Assembly: GCF_031877795.1 (NCBI RefSeq)
Contig: NC_133939.1
Location: 9,901,698 to 9,965,697 of the forward strand
Origin: Strix aluco
Lineage: Eukaryota > Chordata > Aves > Strigiformes > Strigidae
DNA length: 64,000 nucleotides
Reading direction: 5' to 3'
Shown: one piece after another, positions 27,639-40,769 of the stretch
How positions within the stretch are numbered: position 1 is the stretch's first letter
Layout of the letters: each line of letters begins with the position of its first letter
The notes under the pieces: model-generated
Told to the model about the DNA's origin: nothing
What the model saw: only the letters and a program-made list of their open reading frames with translations
Database searches by the model: none
Program-made: the position numbers and the translations under genes

Positions 27639-27859
27639 TTTTCATTTGCTGTTCTCTGTACAGGAAACCAAAAGGTTTCTGAAAATTTAAAAGCTGGTTC
27701 TGAAAAACTGTACAATATTCAGGGTCACTCTCTGGTAGGAAATCTAGAAGCATCAAAAGAATCAGTAAAAATTATAGCCTTTTGTTGCGTTGTGTTTCTT
27801 GTGCAGCTGCATCATACCCCTTTGACTCACCACACAGAGTGCGGGTGATTTGCCAGCAT

Positions 27860-28500
27860 GTCCAGATCTTTTTCCCTAGTCATTTCCAGCTGGCTGCAAA
27901 TCCTTAAATACATGGCTTTGCATGCTGTGCAATTAAATATCATCCAGTTCCTATGCTGTCATCCCCAAGATCTTTCATTCATTCTGTAGGTTATTTCAGC
28001 CCTCTCTGATACTGATATCATCTTTGACATTGACAAGTATTACCTCCCACACCTTTTTAATGGCAATGGCAAAATTAAGTATTAAAGAGAGAGGTAGTCC
28101 CAATTTCAGACCTTGAAAAGACCAGCTAGGAACCAATTTTCAGCCTTCTCTTTTGGGCACAAATTATCAGTTCCTTAGTTTAATCATATCCCTTGCTGGT
28201 TTATGGTTACTGCACTAAATGTTTTCCTCAGACTGAAAGACTTAAAGTTCTATTTAAACACAGCAGGTCTAAACTATCTGGAATTTCTTATCAAAGAAGA
28301 TATTAGGATGATCTGAAGGATCTACTGTTGGTAATCTTATATGGGATATTATCTCAGTGTCCGTTCATCACTTGGTCTCCAGTATTTCTTGCCTTCAAAA
28401 TGTATCCTAAAGTCTTACAACCTGTTGAAGATAGACCAACCAGCTCATAGTTGCTTAGATTGCTTTTCTTCCTGTTATTTTCCAGCCATGAGTAGGTTAG
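27860..28500 (-). mobile_element. Ancient CR1/L3-type LINE relic, minus strand
   Basis: On the + strand the sequence follows the order of the reverse complement of an old CR1/L3 reverse transcriptase region. It has GCAATTAAATATCATCCAGTT (27930-27950), then CAAAATTAAGTATTAAAGAGAGAGGTAGTCCCA near 28070-28102 (family wording: ATGTTGAACAGCACTGGTCCCA), then CTTATCAAAGAAGATATTAGG near 28290, then TTGAAGATAGACCAACCAGCTCATAGTT near 28425-28452 (family wording: ACTGGCCTATAGTT). The copy is highly decayed, has no open frame, and would be missed by frame-based searches. Its age appears to predate the other CR1 copies here. Confidence 0.55.
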
Positions 28501-28540
28501 TTGTCAGCAGCTGTGTGTAGCATTTCTTTCTGTATCTAGG

Positions 28541-29490
28541 AATCATAGCATCATAGAATAATTTGGGTTGGATGGGACGTCCAGAGCTCATCTAGTCCAG
28601 TTCCCTGCTTAAAGCAGGTCTAATGAGATCAGGTTGTGCTGGCACATGTCCAGTTGACTCCAAAACACCTCCAAGGAGGGAGGGAGATTCCCCAACCTCC
28701 TGGGCAGCCTGCACCAGCATTTGACTACTTTCATGGTAAAAATATTTTCTTTATATCTAATCACTTTCCCATGCTTCAACTTGTGTCTGTTGCCTATTGT
28801 CCTACCACTGTGGACCTTCGAGAAGAATATAGATCCATCTTCTCTGTACCCTCCAGTCAGGTAGCTGTAGACAGCAGTAAGGACTCCCTGAAAGTGTTTT
28901 CTTTTCTAGGTTGAACAGACCCACTTCTCTCTTATGTCATGTTTGCCAGCTCCCTAACCGTCTTGGTGGCTACCTACTGGACTCACTCCAGTATGTCCAT
29001 GTCTTTCTTGTACTGGAGAGCCCAATACTGGACGTTGTATTCCAGTGAGGTCTCACAAGTGCCAAATAGATGAAATGATCACTTCCCTCGTCCTGCTGGC
29101 TACACTAATACAGCCCAGGTTGAAGCTAGACTTCTTTGATCCAAGGGCACACTGCTGATTCATGTGAATTTGTCTACCTGGACCTTCAGATCTTTTTCTT
29201 CAGAGCTGCTTCCCAGATAGTTGGCCGCAGTCAGTCTGAGTTGAAAGGGGTCATTCCATCCCGGATGCAGGAATTTGCATTTGCTTTTGTTGTACTCCCC
29301 AAAGTTCCTGTCAGCCCACTTCTCTAGTCTGTTCAGGTGAGCAGCCCTGCCATCCAGCATGTTGACAGTTCTTCCCAATTTTGTGTTGTCTGCAACCTTG
29401 CTGACAGTGCACTCTGTTCCATCATCCAAATCATTATTGAAGCCATTAGTGCTGATCCAGCACTGATCCCTGAGGGATACCGGTAGCTGC
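28541..29490 (-). mobile_element. CR1 LINE, older 5'-truncated copy, minus strand
   Basis: The 3' end is at 28541, where AATCATAGCATCATAGAAT precedes TTGGGTTGGATGGGACGTCCAGAG. The body runs right to left through the ORF2 C-terminal region (28640-29130) into the RT core. In the minus frame at 29160-29429 the wording KVADNTKLGRTVNMLDGRAA corresponds to the FADDTKLG catalytic block, with the second Asp changed to Asn. Further right, at 29430-29490, GISAGSALMASI in a shifted frame corresponds to the VPQGSVLGPALFNIF block. Several stops and frameshifts are present. It is more diverged than the copies at 15260, 16665 and 56040. Confidence 0.88.
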
Positions 29491-31972
29491 TGACTGCCAG
29501 GTAGACTTTGCAGAAATAGGTATTATTGAAGCCCTGTATGTGCTTTGAGCAATTTAAATTTTGATTCCGCAGCAAGTGTGTAAACTGGCAGTTACCAGAG
29601 AGGACTTCTAATCAATCCTACCTTTTCCTCTGTGTCCTTTATTATAGCCATTACTGAAAGCTGAGGCAGTATTCATGTGGTTTTTCAGATAATATTCAAA
29701 GCATTCAGTTTGTTTTTTGGCAAATCAAGTCTAGGGCAGTATTCTGTGCATAGGGGCTGTTTGTACTGGGTTATTTCTCTCTGCACATACTCTCAGAGTG
29801 TAATAAAACATATTGCAGTGGTCACAGCATGATTGCTGTATCCGTGATAACTTTTATTTAGGTAGCAGCAGTAAGAATGCAGCAGATACTTGGTGGCATG
29901 CTCTTCAGCACAGAATAGCAGCCATATTAGAGCTTGCTATTGTCAGAGCTGGCTGCCACATTTTCATGGCAAGCAGTAGTGGAGTCAGCAAGGTTAAGTG
30001 CCATTGTAATGATATCCCTGTTTTGCTGTGTAGACATATCTTGGCTGCTTCTGTCTGTTGCCAGCCTACACATGCCTGGTATTAAGGAGTTTTACCTAGT
30101 CTTTTGCCACTTTTGGGAAGTAGGACAATGCAATTCCGCTTCTTTTCCCAGAAGTAAAACAGTAAACACAATGGCTGCTGAAATTACCAATTTCTTTTAA
30201 TTCCTATTATATCCATAATGGATAAAGACTAATAGTACAAGATGTTTAAATCAATCAGCAGAAAACAAACAAAATCAACCAATGGAAGCATTGGAAAAAA
30301 TCTTTGGTGTGGTTGTGTTTTTGATCTGCTTGCTTCAAGTTGTGAGCAGAGCTTCTGTCATATACCTCACTTATTTACATCACAGAACAGTCCATTTTAT
30401 TACCTCAGGTATTACTTAGCTCTTCTGATTTCTCTCTCAACATGCCAGCAGCCAGCAGATCTGAGAGAGATTCGTGTATCTTATTCAGACTTGTAATGAG
30501 ATCGCCAGTGGACAAGACAGATACGGTCTACAAAAAGCACTGATTAGTTTAATAGCAGTTTCCCAGTGGAGCTTACTTTGAGTACAAAGTTCTGGGAACA
30601 GCATTCAGGTTATAAAATTTAAGTACATTGGAAATATAAAACATTGGCTACAACTGAAGAAACTTACCTCAAGACTGAAGAACTCTTTCCAATAATGATT
30701 TCTCATATTACACATATTAATGGTTTTTTTCAAACAAATTATGTACAATTAAAAACATTTTAACATTTGGAGATAATTGAAAAGATTATCAAAATAAAAT
30801 AAAACAGTTGACTGAAAACAAAATATTTTTGTAATTGTTAACTCTAAATGATCCTTTTTACCATGTCTCTTGAAGGAAAACCAAGAGATAAAAAGCAGAA
30901 GCAAAACTGAAAGCAGAGAATGTTATACCATTGTGGACACTTAGGGAACTTTTGAGAGTTATTCTCACAACCAGAATAACTGGTTGATGCTGAAATATTC
31001 ACTTGACAGAGTAACAAGAAACACTAGCCTAAAAAAAGGATTTTTACAGCACATTTTAATATCAGCATTATAGGATATGGGACTTGTGTTCTGTCACTAG
31101 TTTTGACAGAGAAGCGAAAGCACTTATAAAGCTGAAACATGTTTGCTATCACTTGTATTTGAAAAGCCTTCAAGTTAAAAGTCTGTATGGCACTAGACCA
31201 GGTAACATGTTAAAAGATGTTTAAAATGTACAGGAATAAAGACTAAGTTCAATTCTTTTCTTATAATAGTCTTTAACTTCAAGAAGTAGTTAAACTAATC
31301 CATATTTGATGTTAAGTAATATTTCTGCTCTTCATCCATTCACAAATTACCTGTAGATAAAATTCTGCAAGATGACACAGGTATGGGGAGTTTGCTAACC
31401 CTGTAGGATTCTGGGTTAACAAAATACTTTCTCAGCTATACCTGTAAGCTGTATCAGAAGAGAGAAACATACAAAGAAAAACTGAAATAATTAGAGGCAA
31501 GGCTGAGATACTAAATGGACTCTTTTGTTACACTGCCTTTTTGGAGAGAAAATTTGTAGAACAGCTGTTTCAGAGGCACTACCTGGAATCATAAAAGGTA
31601 AAACAATAACCTTGTGGGAAGATCTGTCTGACCTGATCATTTTCAGATTTTTAGAGCAGACAGACATTGAAGTTGTCTCTTCCTCTTCAGGCAAGAAATT
31701 CCTTGACATACAACTACTGTTTCAGCTCATTCGAGGCTGAAGTTTCATCTGTGTTTTACCAGGGTGCTCACTAATGAATGCCTTTGCGCTTACGTTCTGT
31801 TGACTTTGAGGGCGAGAACAGTACATAATCACGTGTGACATACAGGCTGCAACTCCAACAGGAGTTTGTCCTCCAAGAACAATGATATGCTGAGGAAAGG
31901 CAGAGGCATCATAATTGTGACTCTTTATATTTGGTGGACTGAAGTTTGATCCTTCTTCCATTTCTCTTAGGA

Positions 31973-31993
31973 TTTTTTTTTTTTTTGGGGGGG
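31973..31993 (+). repeat. T14-G7 homopolymer junction
   Basis: Fourteen T residues are followed directly by seven G residues. It looks like a mutated homopolymer or an old oligo(A) tail on the minus strand. No attached retrogene is recognised. Confidence 0.8.
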
Positions 31994-34900
31994 TGTCGGT
32001 TTACACTAAATTGTGCAACTTTCAACCCACTTCGCCAGACTGCTATTCTAATCTTTATGCGTTGCTGCCAACTGACACATAGCAAAGTCTTTCAGGGAAT
32101 GAGATTAAACACACCATGAGTTTCCATTTCTAATGAAAGCTCCATGGGAACACCATTGGGATCCCTGCTACTTTGCTGCAGTCAAAGTTGTGTGAGCCCA
32201 TGTGCCATCCCTTTGTGCATTAGGGAGACAGCGGTATCATAGATACAATGCAGAGTATTCTGCTTTCATGCTTTAGGGCATTCATTGCAAAGAATAGCAA
32301 TGTTTCCCTCCTATCCTCAAAGCCACTTGTTTACCTACCTCCTTTGTTCAGAACTGAAATGTTTAGCTTGAAAATCATAGAGGAAAACTGACATTTTTTT
32401 TTAAATCAGTGGTAGGAAAGCCACATGAAATCACTGTTTCTTATAATAAGCTTATTTGTTTAAGCATCCAGAGTGTTAAATTAGCTTTCTCATCTATATG
32501 TGGTTTAATACCCCACCCATCTATCGTCTGAGAACAAAAAGGCCTTACCACAGTATTGCCTGCTGTGACAAGCGCTGTGATGAATTAAATCTTAAAAGAT
32601 CATATTATGAGAGACAGTATCATAAGGGCCTAAAGTCTATTGAACCCTATATTGACTGGACTATGAACTGCGTATTTGTTGTAAGAGTATATACTTACGT
32701 ACATGAGAGAGGGGAAAAAATATGCCCAAGACTGCTGGTGCTATAATTTTGGGGAAAATATATCTTTTACCAATTCTTCTGCCTACTTACCATTTTCAAT
32801 GAAAAACCTGTTAAGAGGCTGAAGGCTACTACATTTAATCAACAAACTATTCAGTGTAAGAGTTTGAAGGCTTACTAAAAGTCTACAGTTAGATATTTTC
32901 CCCTTTGCAGAGGATTTCTAATTTCCCAGAGTAGAAAAATCCAAAAGAAAACATACTTTCAATGCATTATAAATAGGGGACTCTAAATGTTAGACTTAAA
33001 GAAACACGGGTTGTTGTATAATCTGTTAAGAAACAAGCATTTACTCCTCATGTACAAAATATCAAATAAACCCATACAAACAGTACAATCTCACTTCACT
33101 CACAGAAGTTTTAACCTATAAACCTGACTGAGACTTGTACAGTGGTTTTGCTGTTCTAAGTACAGGTAGCCAGAAAAAGAGACATTTACATTTCATAGCA
33201 CAGCCTGTGTAGGTCTCGTTTTAGTTGTCCTTTTTCCCAGTTGCACATGGTCCCCCCTAAAGGGCCATAAAACCTCAGAAGGATTTACCTGAGTTACCTG
33301 GCATAGTTGGCCTGTCTGGTTTAGATTGGTCCTTTGAGACACCTCAGCTCATCTTCATAATTCCCATCAGGCTTGGTTTTACTTCTCATGCAGGGAGGTG
33401 AAGTAAACCTGACACCAGCATAGCTCAGAGCAGAATGTAAAGGCAGCTTGCTTTGTATCTGTGCCAATTTAAAGGAAATTTGTTTGGTTTTTATTTTTTT
33501 AAATAGTCTTTAAACATATACCTAATATTAACAGCAGTTCAGTGGAACTCAAATATCTATTAAATGTAAGAATGCTTTCCTCATTCAGAACTTGCACTTG
33601 ACTGTGGGCAAGAGGCATTCATTGCTATCTGACTTTCAAAAAGGGCTAATTCTCCTCTTGGTCATGCTGATGTTAACCTGAAATAACACCACTGAGGTCA
33701 CTGGGGAGATGGTGGAGTCCTCTTTCTGTATCTGAAATCAGTCTACAAAATAAGCACAACCAATACAGGTTACTTTAAAAGCTCTAAGAATCTACTAAGA
33801 CTGCCATTGCATACAGGAAAAAAAAAAATCACTTAAATGCTGTTTCAATTTCAAATTCAATTTTAGAACATCAGTATTTACAAAAAAAGGAAAGACAAAT
33901 TTCAGTGGCTAATATTATTTTCAAGCTTCTGAAAAGGATATCAAACTACTGGAAGTGGGGAAGGGTAATGAAAGTCTCAAAATAGAAAACTCTTTTCACT
34001 TGAACGCTGTCAGGAAAATAGCCCCCTGGTTTCCTGCAGCTGTGAAAGCAGTGAGAGCTCACTTTAATGACTGTCAGTGAGAGAGAGGCAAGCTGCTCTA
34101 TTTTCTCCACACTTGGGCTACAGCTCACAATGTCTATAGATGTTTGGTGCTGGGATACAGATCTGAACCCCAGTTCTCCCATAGCACAGACATAGAGAGG
34201 AGGTTCCAAACTGGGAGATGTTTGTAGACCTTTGAACAAGTGACAGACTGAGAGTATTCATGCTCTGCCTGTCTGTCTGGTTGGTGAGGTCCATGGCATG
34301 TATTCCTTACCATGCTATACATAAGTAGTTTGATAGATCCCTCAGGCCTTGATCCCTAAGTAGGACCTGTGATCCCTCAGGTATGATTCCTAATTCATAT
34401 TTAAGGGGGCCTGCAGCTTTTTCTGGGTAGCAATAGTAAAATACTTCCTTTCTCTCCTATATCTGAAAATGAAGCTCTTAAGACTGCTACAGCTGGGTCA
34501 CTCTTCATTTGGGATCGTGGGATTAATCAGTTTCTTACTGACAGCTCCATTCATATGAATATGTTTGTTTTCAGACACGTACTTGAGCTAATAAGCATTT
34601 GGGCCGTTGCTTGGTTGATTCTTTTCATTATGGGCAATATGATGCTCATGCATACAATTTGTGTTATTTAGCTATTCTCTGCAGTGACTATTATCACATG
34701 GTTTTTTTTTATCATCACACTGCACAACTCATTTGTCTCTCTCACATTCCAGACTCAATACCCTCCCATCTTTTCTTGATCTTGTCCTGCCCTTGAAACA
34801 TGCTCGTTAGCTATATGCAAAAACTAACAAGACAGAGAAGTCGCAGTTTTTCTGAAAAAAAACCCCATGAGTTCTCAGTGACAATGACAAATGATTTATA

Positions 34901-35439
34901 CTGGCAGGCACTCTTCATGAACACTGAATGCTGACAGTCGGTATTCATGCTAGATAGGGGTGACCTCTGAGGTCATAATTTGGCCTGGTATTGGTTCGTT
35001 TAACCTAAAAAAATTATGCTCTTTTTAACATACTAAAAATAAAGGTTTTCCCTTATGACATATGCAATAAAAATAATCTCCATGTAGCCTTTTCAGCATC
35101 TATAATTTTGCAGAGCACTTCAAAAGTTGCAGGTTTTTTTTCAAGCATTTGTCAGACCCACTGAAGTAGATTTTGTTGTTGTTCTGTTGCATGTAGTGGA
35201 TCTTCAGTTGTGGGAAGGCATCACTCTCCTGACCTGCTATCACATTTCAGCTTAGTATCCTGGCCCTTTGCCTCTTTTGTGTTTGCCACACTTCACATGC
35301 ATCTGAACTGATAGTGGATATCTTGTAAGAGCCGATTGTTGTGAGCCAGTGATGCTATTTGTAGAATATTAAAAGAACTGATTAATACACAACACAATTT
35401 GCTGAGGAAGGTGTCACTGGGCAGAGCTTTCAACAAGAA

Positions 35440-35990
35440 ATGTTGCCAGAGGCTCCTATGGGAAGGAAATATGTTTTATGGCCCTGAGGGCACTAACAGG
35501 CCTTAATGGACCAGACCAGCGTCACCTGGTGCCCCATCCAAACCCCTGCCTGTGGGCACAGGAGCCCATTTAAACTCAGTCTGGGACATTCAGTCCTGGT
35601 GTGAACTATGTTGTTGGGGTGCTGGTCCCTAGTTCAGCTATAGCTCTGCTTTGCTATGGACCACACTGATCTGGACCCTGCCTTGACATTGGGCATGTTT
35701 TGTCACTATGGACCTGCCTGTCAATCACTTGGTCTTATTCTGACCTGTGGATTTATTTCCTGACTTGACCTGGGACCTGCTTCCTCACTGTGAACTCACC
35801 AGAGGATCTGGGCTCTTGCTTGAACCTGGCCCCCATCTCCAGGTCCGCCCGGCTCCCTTTGCTTGGGTGCGGCGGGGCTGCTCTGGGTGGCGAGGGGCCT
35901 GTCCCCAGTACGCAGCTGCAGTTTAGAAGCAGTGTGAATGGGGTACGCACCAGATGAAGTAATCAGTATCAAAGGTACTTGACTCCAGGA
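35440..35990. repeat. Unidentified old interspersed repeat, possibly LTR-like
   Basis: A block of about 550 bases is GC-richer than its flanks. It opens with GGCCCTGAGGGCACTAACAGG and ACCAGACCAGCGTCACCTGGTGCC, then has CCCATTTAAACTCAG, then a series of GACCTG/GACTTG words (35690-35780), and ends in a CpG-bearing segment (35845-35930). This layout recalls old amniote LTRs, which have a weak TATA-like box followed by a GC-rich downstream part. I cannot name a family and see no flanking second copy or coding region. A single-copy regulatory element is an alternative. Confidence 0.35.
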
Positions 35991-38900
35991 TTTCAAAAGC
36001 CTGAGGTAAGTAGGTCTTTTTCTGATATCATTTGTATGGTTTTAAGTCAGCAGTAACTGCTATGCAGGCAATTGAACTATCCCCCTATGTAAGAAGTGCT
36101 ACTAAATTCTATTTTCAGGGGAAAGAAGGAGAGCCTTAAAAAAGGAGTATGGAGACAGCTTTAAGAAATAGCCCTAGAATTCAGGAAAGTAAGGACACTT
36201 ATGACCTATAAGGTTGTATTAATGTATTACTAATTCATTAATAAAATTTGAATGGTAACAAACTGCAAACGCCTTTCCAAATCATGATTCTTGGACCTGC
36301 CAATTCTGCTTCACATTCTAGCAAAAATAAAGATCTGTCTAGGGCTTTACTAGCCAGGATTGGAGCTGATATGCTTTTTCTTTTTCTGCTAGGAAAAATG
36401 ATGTTAGAAACGGGCTTACGAATTCACATGTCGAGAGTGATGGTTTCTCAGCTGTGCTGAGATGCTTAAGCAGCGCAGAACACCCTAGCCCTCAGTATTT
36501 AAGTAAGCTTATTGTGATCTAGAAGTTCTTTCCTGAAAGTCCATGCATCTGACTGTGTGCCTGTTTATTTTCAGCTGCTATTTATTTCCCAGTTTCTGTT
36601 TTATTTCAGTTGTACTGTCAAAATCTAATTCTGATGAAACTCTGACTTTGATCCTTGAAGCTTCAGCTGTGCTGTATCTGAAAACTGTAAGTGGAAAAGC
36701 AAAGTATTCTGGTCCCTTAAAAAAGGCAGGGGAAAGATTAGGAATGAATTGGCTGAAGAGTCCATAGGTGTAAAGTAGAATGTGGATTTCCACCCCACCC
36801 CCCGAATGTCCTAGGCAAAGATCTGTAAGAATAGGAGAAGCTTAAATGACTTGAAAGGAATCAGGCAGTGCTACAATTGCAGTTTCCTTATCTAGATCTT
36901 CTCAGAATACTCTCTTGCCTGCTTATTGCTGATGTTCACAGTAGGCTCATCCAGGCTGAACCAAATAGTAAAATATGGCTTTTTCTCTTCCTTGTCTGGA
37001 AGCAAGTTCTCCTAGGGTTGGAGCCTCACTTAAGGTTACTGGATTTGTTCATTTGACAAACCTTAGTGAGGAGGAAATGAAAACTTGAAATACTCACCCT
37101 GTGTGGGCGTAGAAACAGAGAAGCTCAGCTTAGCCACACTAACTGCTTTTCCTCTGTCATGCTGAGAAAACACTACACAACTCATTCACTCTGTGTCCTA
37201 CCCACTTTCTTATTTACTCCTACAGCACTGGGGAAGTGCCTTCTGTATGTTAATGCAGAAGAATTGAGCCCTAAAAATGAGGTATAGTCCTGACATGAAT
37301 ATTAAATACAGTTAAAAATAAATTATATTGAAGTGTCTGGCTTGATATCTGCTTAGTACATTACTCTTCCTGCCTTGGAGCAATTGTATGTGTTCATACT
37401 GGAAGCTCATCTGATAGAGCAGTATGTGCATAATATCAGTCAGTGTTAATTTTAGGCAGTAAGGATTAAAAGTTTGGGAAGGTTGGTCTTGCAGTACTAT
37501 TTATCTTTACTTAAACTAGGACACGGCTCCAGACTACACATGTCTTGCATTCTCAGCCAATGGATTTGTTCACAGAAATAGGAAGCTAAGATACTCAGAT
37601 ACTTAAACTGTTTGGTGTTATTTGTATTTCAAGTAGCAATGACTTAATATTCTTATTTGAATCTTGTTTCTGCTACACCCACCGATGTTATCTGTATTCA
37701 TGTATACATTCTTTCCTGAGGGAATATCAGGTCAGTATGCCAAATGCAGCTGTACCTGCTGCCTTTAATGCAAACTAACGTTACTGATTATAGGCTAAGG
37801 AGACTGGGATGTCCTGTTCCATAGGAATTTTTTGCCTCCCTGGTGACGAAGGATACAGTATGAACAATATTTGTATGTCAACATGAGCTTCTGTGTGTGT
37901 CTCCATTAAGTATTCCAAGGCTTTTCCCATTTTCAGGTTTTGGACAGCAGTGTGGGACATACATTTGCTATGTGGGCACCCTTGGTATTGATTTTAATAG
38001 AAGGACAATGACTAAGGAGGAGCAAACATCCCTTTTCATGTCTGGCTGGGGTCCCTCATAAGTGGGTTTGAAGCGTATCAGAGAATGGGGTAATACGGAA
38101 GCTGGCAGGGATAATGTCAGGTCTGAGGGCTTTTTTTCTATGTAGGTTTCCCTAATTAGACTGTTAAAGTTGGTAGTTTCCCTGAGAACTAAATACAACA
38201 GGGAAATAATATTATGTGCTTAAAATACACCTAGCTTCATGGACAACTCTTGAGTTCCTCCCACTAGAAGGGTCAGAATCTTCCCCAGCAAGGTACCTGG
38301 GCATTCCTCAGGCACCAGGAAGCACTCAGATACTCTAAAGATAGTTTTGCTGGCATCCAACCATCTGGTCCCAACTCACCCAGCAACAGAAGGGCTAAAA
38401 GCTGTCACTCTGAATAACTTTACTGCCTACCACTTTGGCAAGTCAAGTCTGAATTTAACTAAAATCGCAGCTTGCAGCAAGAATATTTATGAACTAGGAA
38501 ACCCTCCTGTGAGCGTACAAGGGCAATTATATATATATTTCCACATCCCCTCCCCTTCTTCCTATCTCCATGTAAGCAGCGCAGCAATGCGGCCACCCTG
38601 GTTGCCTAGGAAGCTGATTGCTGCTCCTAAGGGATCTGTTTAAAATTCTGATCCAGATTCTAGTCAGGTTTATGAGACCCTGGGAATGGAGCTCTTGAAG
38701 TGGTGGGTACTTTCCATTTTTTCCCCTCTCCTCAGCTCCTCTGGACTGAGAGAAGGCAGCTGTGCTGCTTTGCTAGACAGAGCAGCTGGACTTGGTTACC
38801 CCTAGAACGAATTATGTGCTGTAAGAATGGCTTGCCTTATACTCGGGAGACAGAAGGAGCTGTTTGGGATCATAAATGACACTGGAGAGTAGTTGTGTAT

Positions 38901-40565
38901 GTATGCAGTTATTTTAAGGGTTGTTTTTGAGGCTTTTTCTAAGCACCTGCTGCCTTTTTGGGCATTTGTACTTTCATCTGAGTTGTTTGAAATGCAAATA
39001 AAAGCAATAATACATATTCAGACAATCTGAGACCTGTGTTTCCAAGGACTATGCTAAACCCTTTGTGGAGTTCCTTTTCACAAGCTAATCCTAGTGGAAA
39101 ATTACCAAATGGAGCTTTAAATAGGTGAAATAATAAGCTAGCCAAACAGTGCACCTATTAGAGTGGCAAAGGTTGGTGATGTCTCCAGGTCGGTTTCCAT
39201 GTCATAGCCCTACATTGCTGATGAGTATTTGGAGAGGCGAAGCGAGGTGATTTAAGAGCAAAGTTCCTTAACATTTAATTTTGGTTTAAGCCTGTTGTTC
39301 AAGAAGCTGTCTGTCACATCTCATTATATGTGCTATTCAAACTTAGATAGGTGTTCAGAATAACAGCTGGATAAAAATCTATGAATAGAGTAACTGATTA
39401 TCAGTGTAACCAATAATCATTAAAAGAGATCTTAGATGGTAACAAAAGCTAGAGTTTGAGTCACTTGTTTATGCTCTCAAATGAGTGTAGAATCTTATTT
39501 AAAAGTGCTTTGGAGTCTGAATTATGAACAGGAGCTCTTTGATCAGAACTGATGTATGATGTGTCATAAGGCATTATGCCAGAAAAAAGAAGTCACTTAA
39601 GCTTCCTTTCCAGCGGCACTGAGCAAAATGAGAGCTATGGTTCCCATGCTGTGTCTTATGCTAGCATGTCCGTGCTGAAGAAAGTTGGCTACAAAGACTA
39701 CTGCTGAACCTTTGCAAAGTGGAAACAGGTGTTTGGTTTTCTGTTGGGGAAAATCAGCAATGCATGATACAGGTATTTTCTTAGCATAGACTTATAAAGT
39801 CTATTTATATTGCACACGTGCCTCCATGAGTGTGGTCCCACACTGACTTCCTCTTTCAAAAACTTCAGCCTGAAATTTAGTTTGTGGTTTCTGCTGCTTG
39901 CAGTAATTTCTCCATAAAGAAGTGACAACAAGCTCTTTTATTCAAAATATGACACCCCGTTTTCACATTTAGAAAAAGCACAATTGGAATGTGCAATATT
40001 GCCACCTACCCCATTAAAACTACCTTTGTAGGTGGCTGACTGCATTGCTGTTGAATGACTTGATTAACTGATCTTTGTTATTCTGACATGCACTGGCAAT
40101 CCTCTTGTGACCATGTAGGGTCCTGCTGGTTTAAAATGTGGACCTACTGGGATGAGATGCCTGTATTTTAATCCCAGGGTTGGTATGCATCCAGCTGCAC
40201 CACAGCGCAGCTTCAAAAAGGAAAGAGGAGGAAGTAATGGGCCAAACTAACTGTTCAAGTTACATTTATTCAGAGGTCCTTATTTATTTTTGAAAATCTT
40301 GCAACTAAATCGGATGACTTTCCAAATGAAGGAGTATTATATACCTGTTTATATTACAGGACATAGTCATGTACAAACAGCAGTCTTCTGTTCAGTCTGA
40401 AAAATAACCAGGGTTTTCTATGATGCTATCTAGAAGAAAGGGTAATATTGGCAAGTACAGCCAGATAAGGCATCTTCTGCTGTGTCTAATACCACCTAGA
40501 AACAATGTAGAATTTGTAATTATTATTTGGGATTTAATCAACCCATGAAAGGGTAGAGGAAAATA

Positions 40566-40769
40566 ATGAAATATGTGGTAATATTCCTAGTATGTACTTT
40601 AATTGCTGATTGCTTGATTACTGCTGAAACTGATGAGGCCGAGTGTGATGATATTATCAGGAAGCTAAGCCTGAGAGCAAGAGATGAAAACATAACATTT
40701 AACGTGAACATGATATACTGCAAAATAGCATGTTTGAGGGTTGAATTGTGTGACTCCCTGCAGAGATAA
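40566..40769 (+). CDS. Small secreted-peptide-like open frame, unconfirmed
   Basis: This is an ATG frame of 67 codons with A at -3 and an in-frame stop. Residues 1-20 form a plausible signal peptide: MKY, then a hydrophobic core VVIFLVCTLIADCLI, then TA before an acidic stretch. The predicted mature part (about 47 residues) has four cysteines (27, 52, 56, 62) and one N-glycosylation sequon (N42-I-T). After the stop the same frame continues with only six stops over the next ~130 codons (to about 41145), still with no recognisable domain. I recognise no family. No TATA box, clear splice sites or poly(A) signal supports a gene, and the antisense strand is also open. Chance, a decayed gene or a retroelement remnant are all possible. 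Confidence 0.18.
   Translation: MKYVVIFLVCTLIADCLITAETDEAECDDIIRKLSLRARDENITFNVNMIYCKIACLRVELCDSLQR

Larger units (their letters stand above)
17951..27859. other. Gene-free stretch with scattered small signals
   Basis: No exon or RNA gene is supported. Open frames are short and without motifs. The sequence holds a T15 run at 18033-18047, a CTCF-like motif (18209-18224), a diverged direct duplication (19017-19124 and 19634-19745), a possible MITE fragment (24047-24120) and a short CA repeat (27626-27638). The block at 22640-23230 is somewhat GC-richer, but I cannot identify it. Confidence 0.6.

Noticed and set aside
28636..29575. Plus-strand open frames of 92 and 63 codons and an extra minus frame in the older CR1
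   Set aside because: All lie within the 28541-29490 LINE or at its edge and are antisense or frameshifted readings of ORF2.
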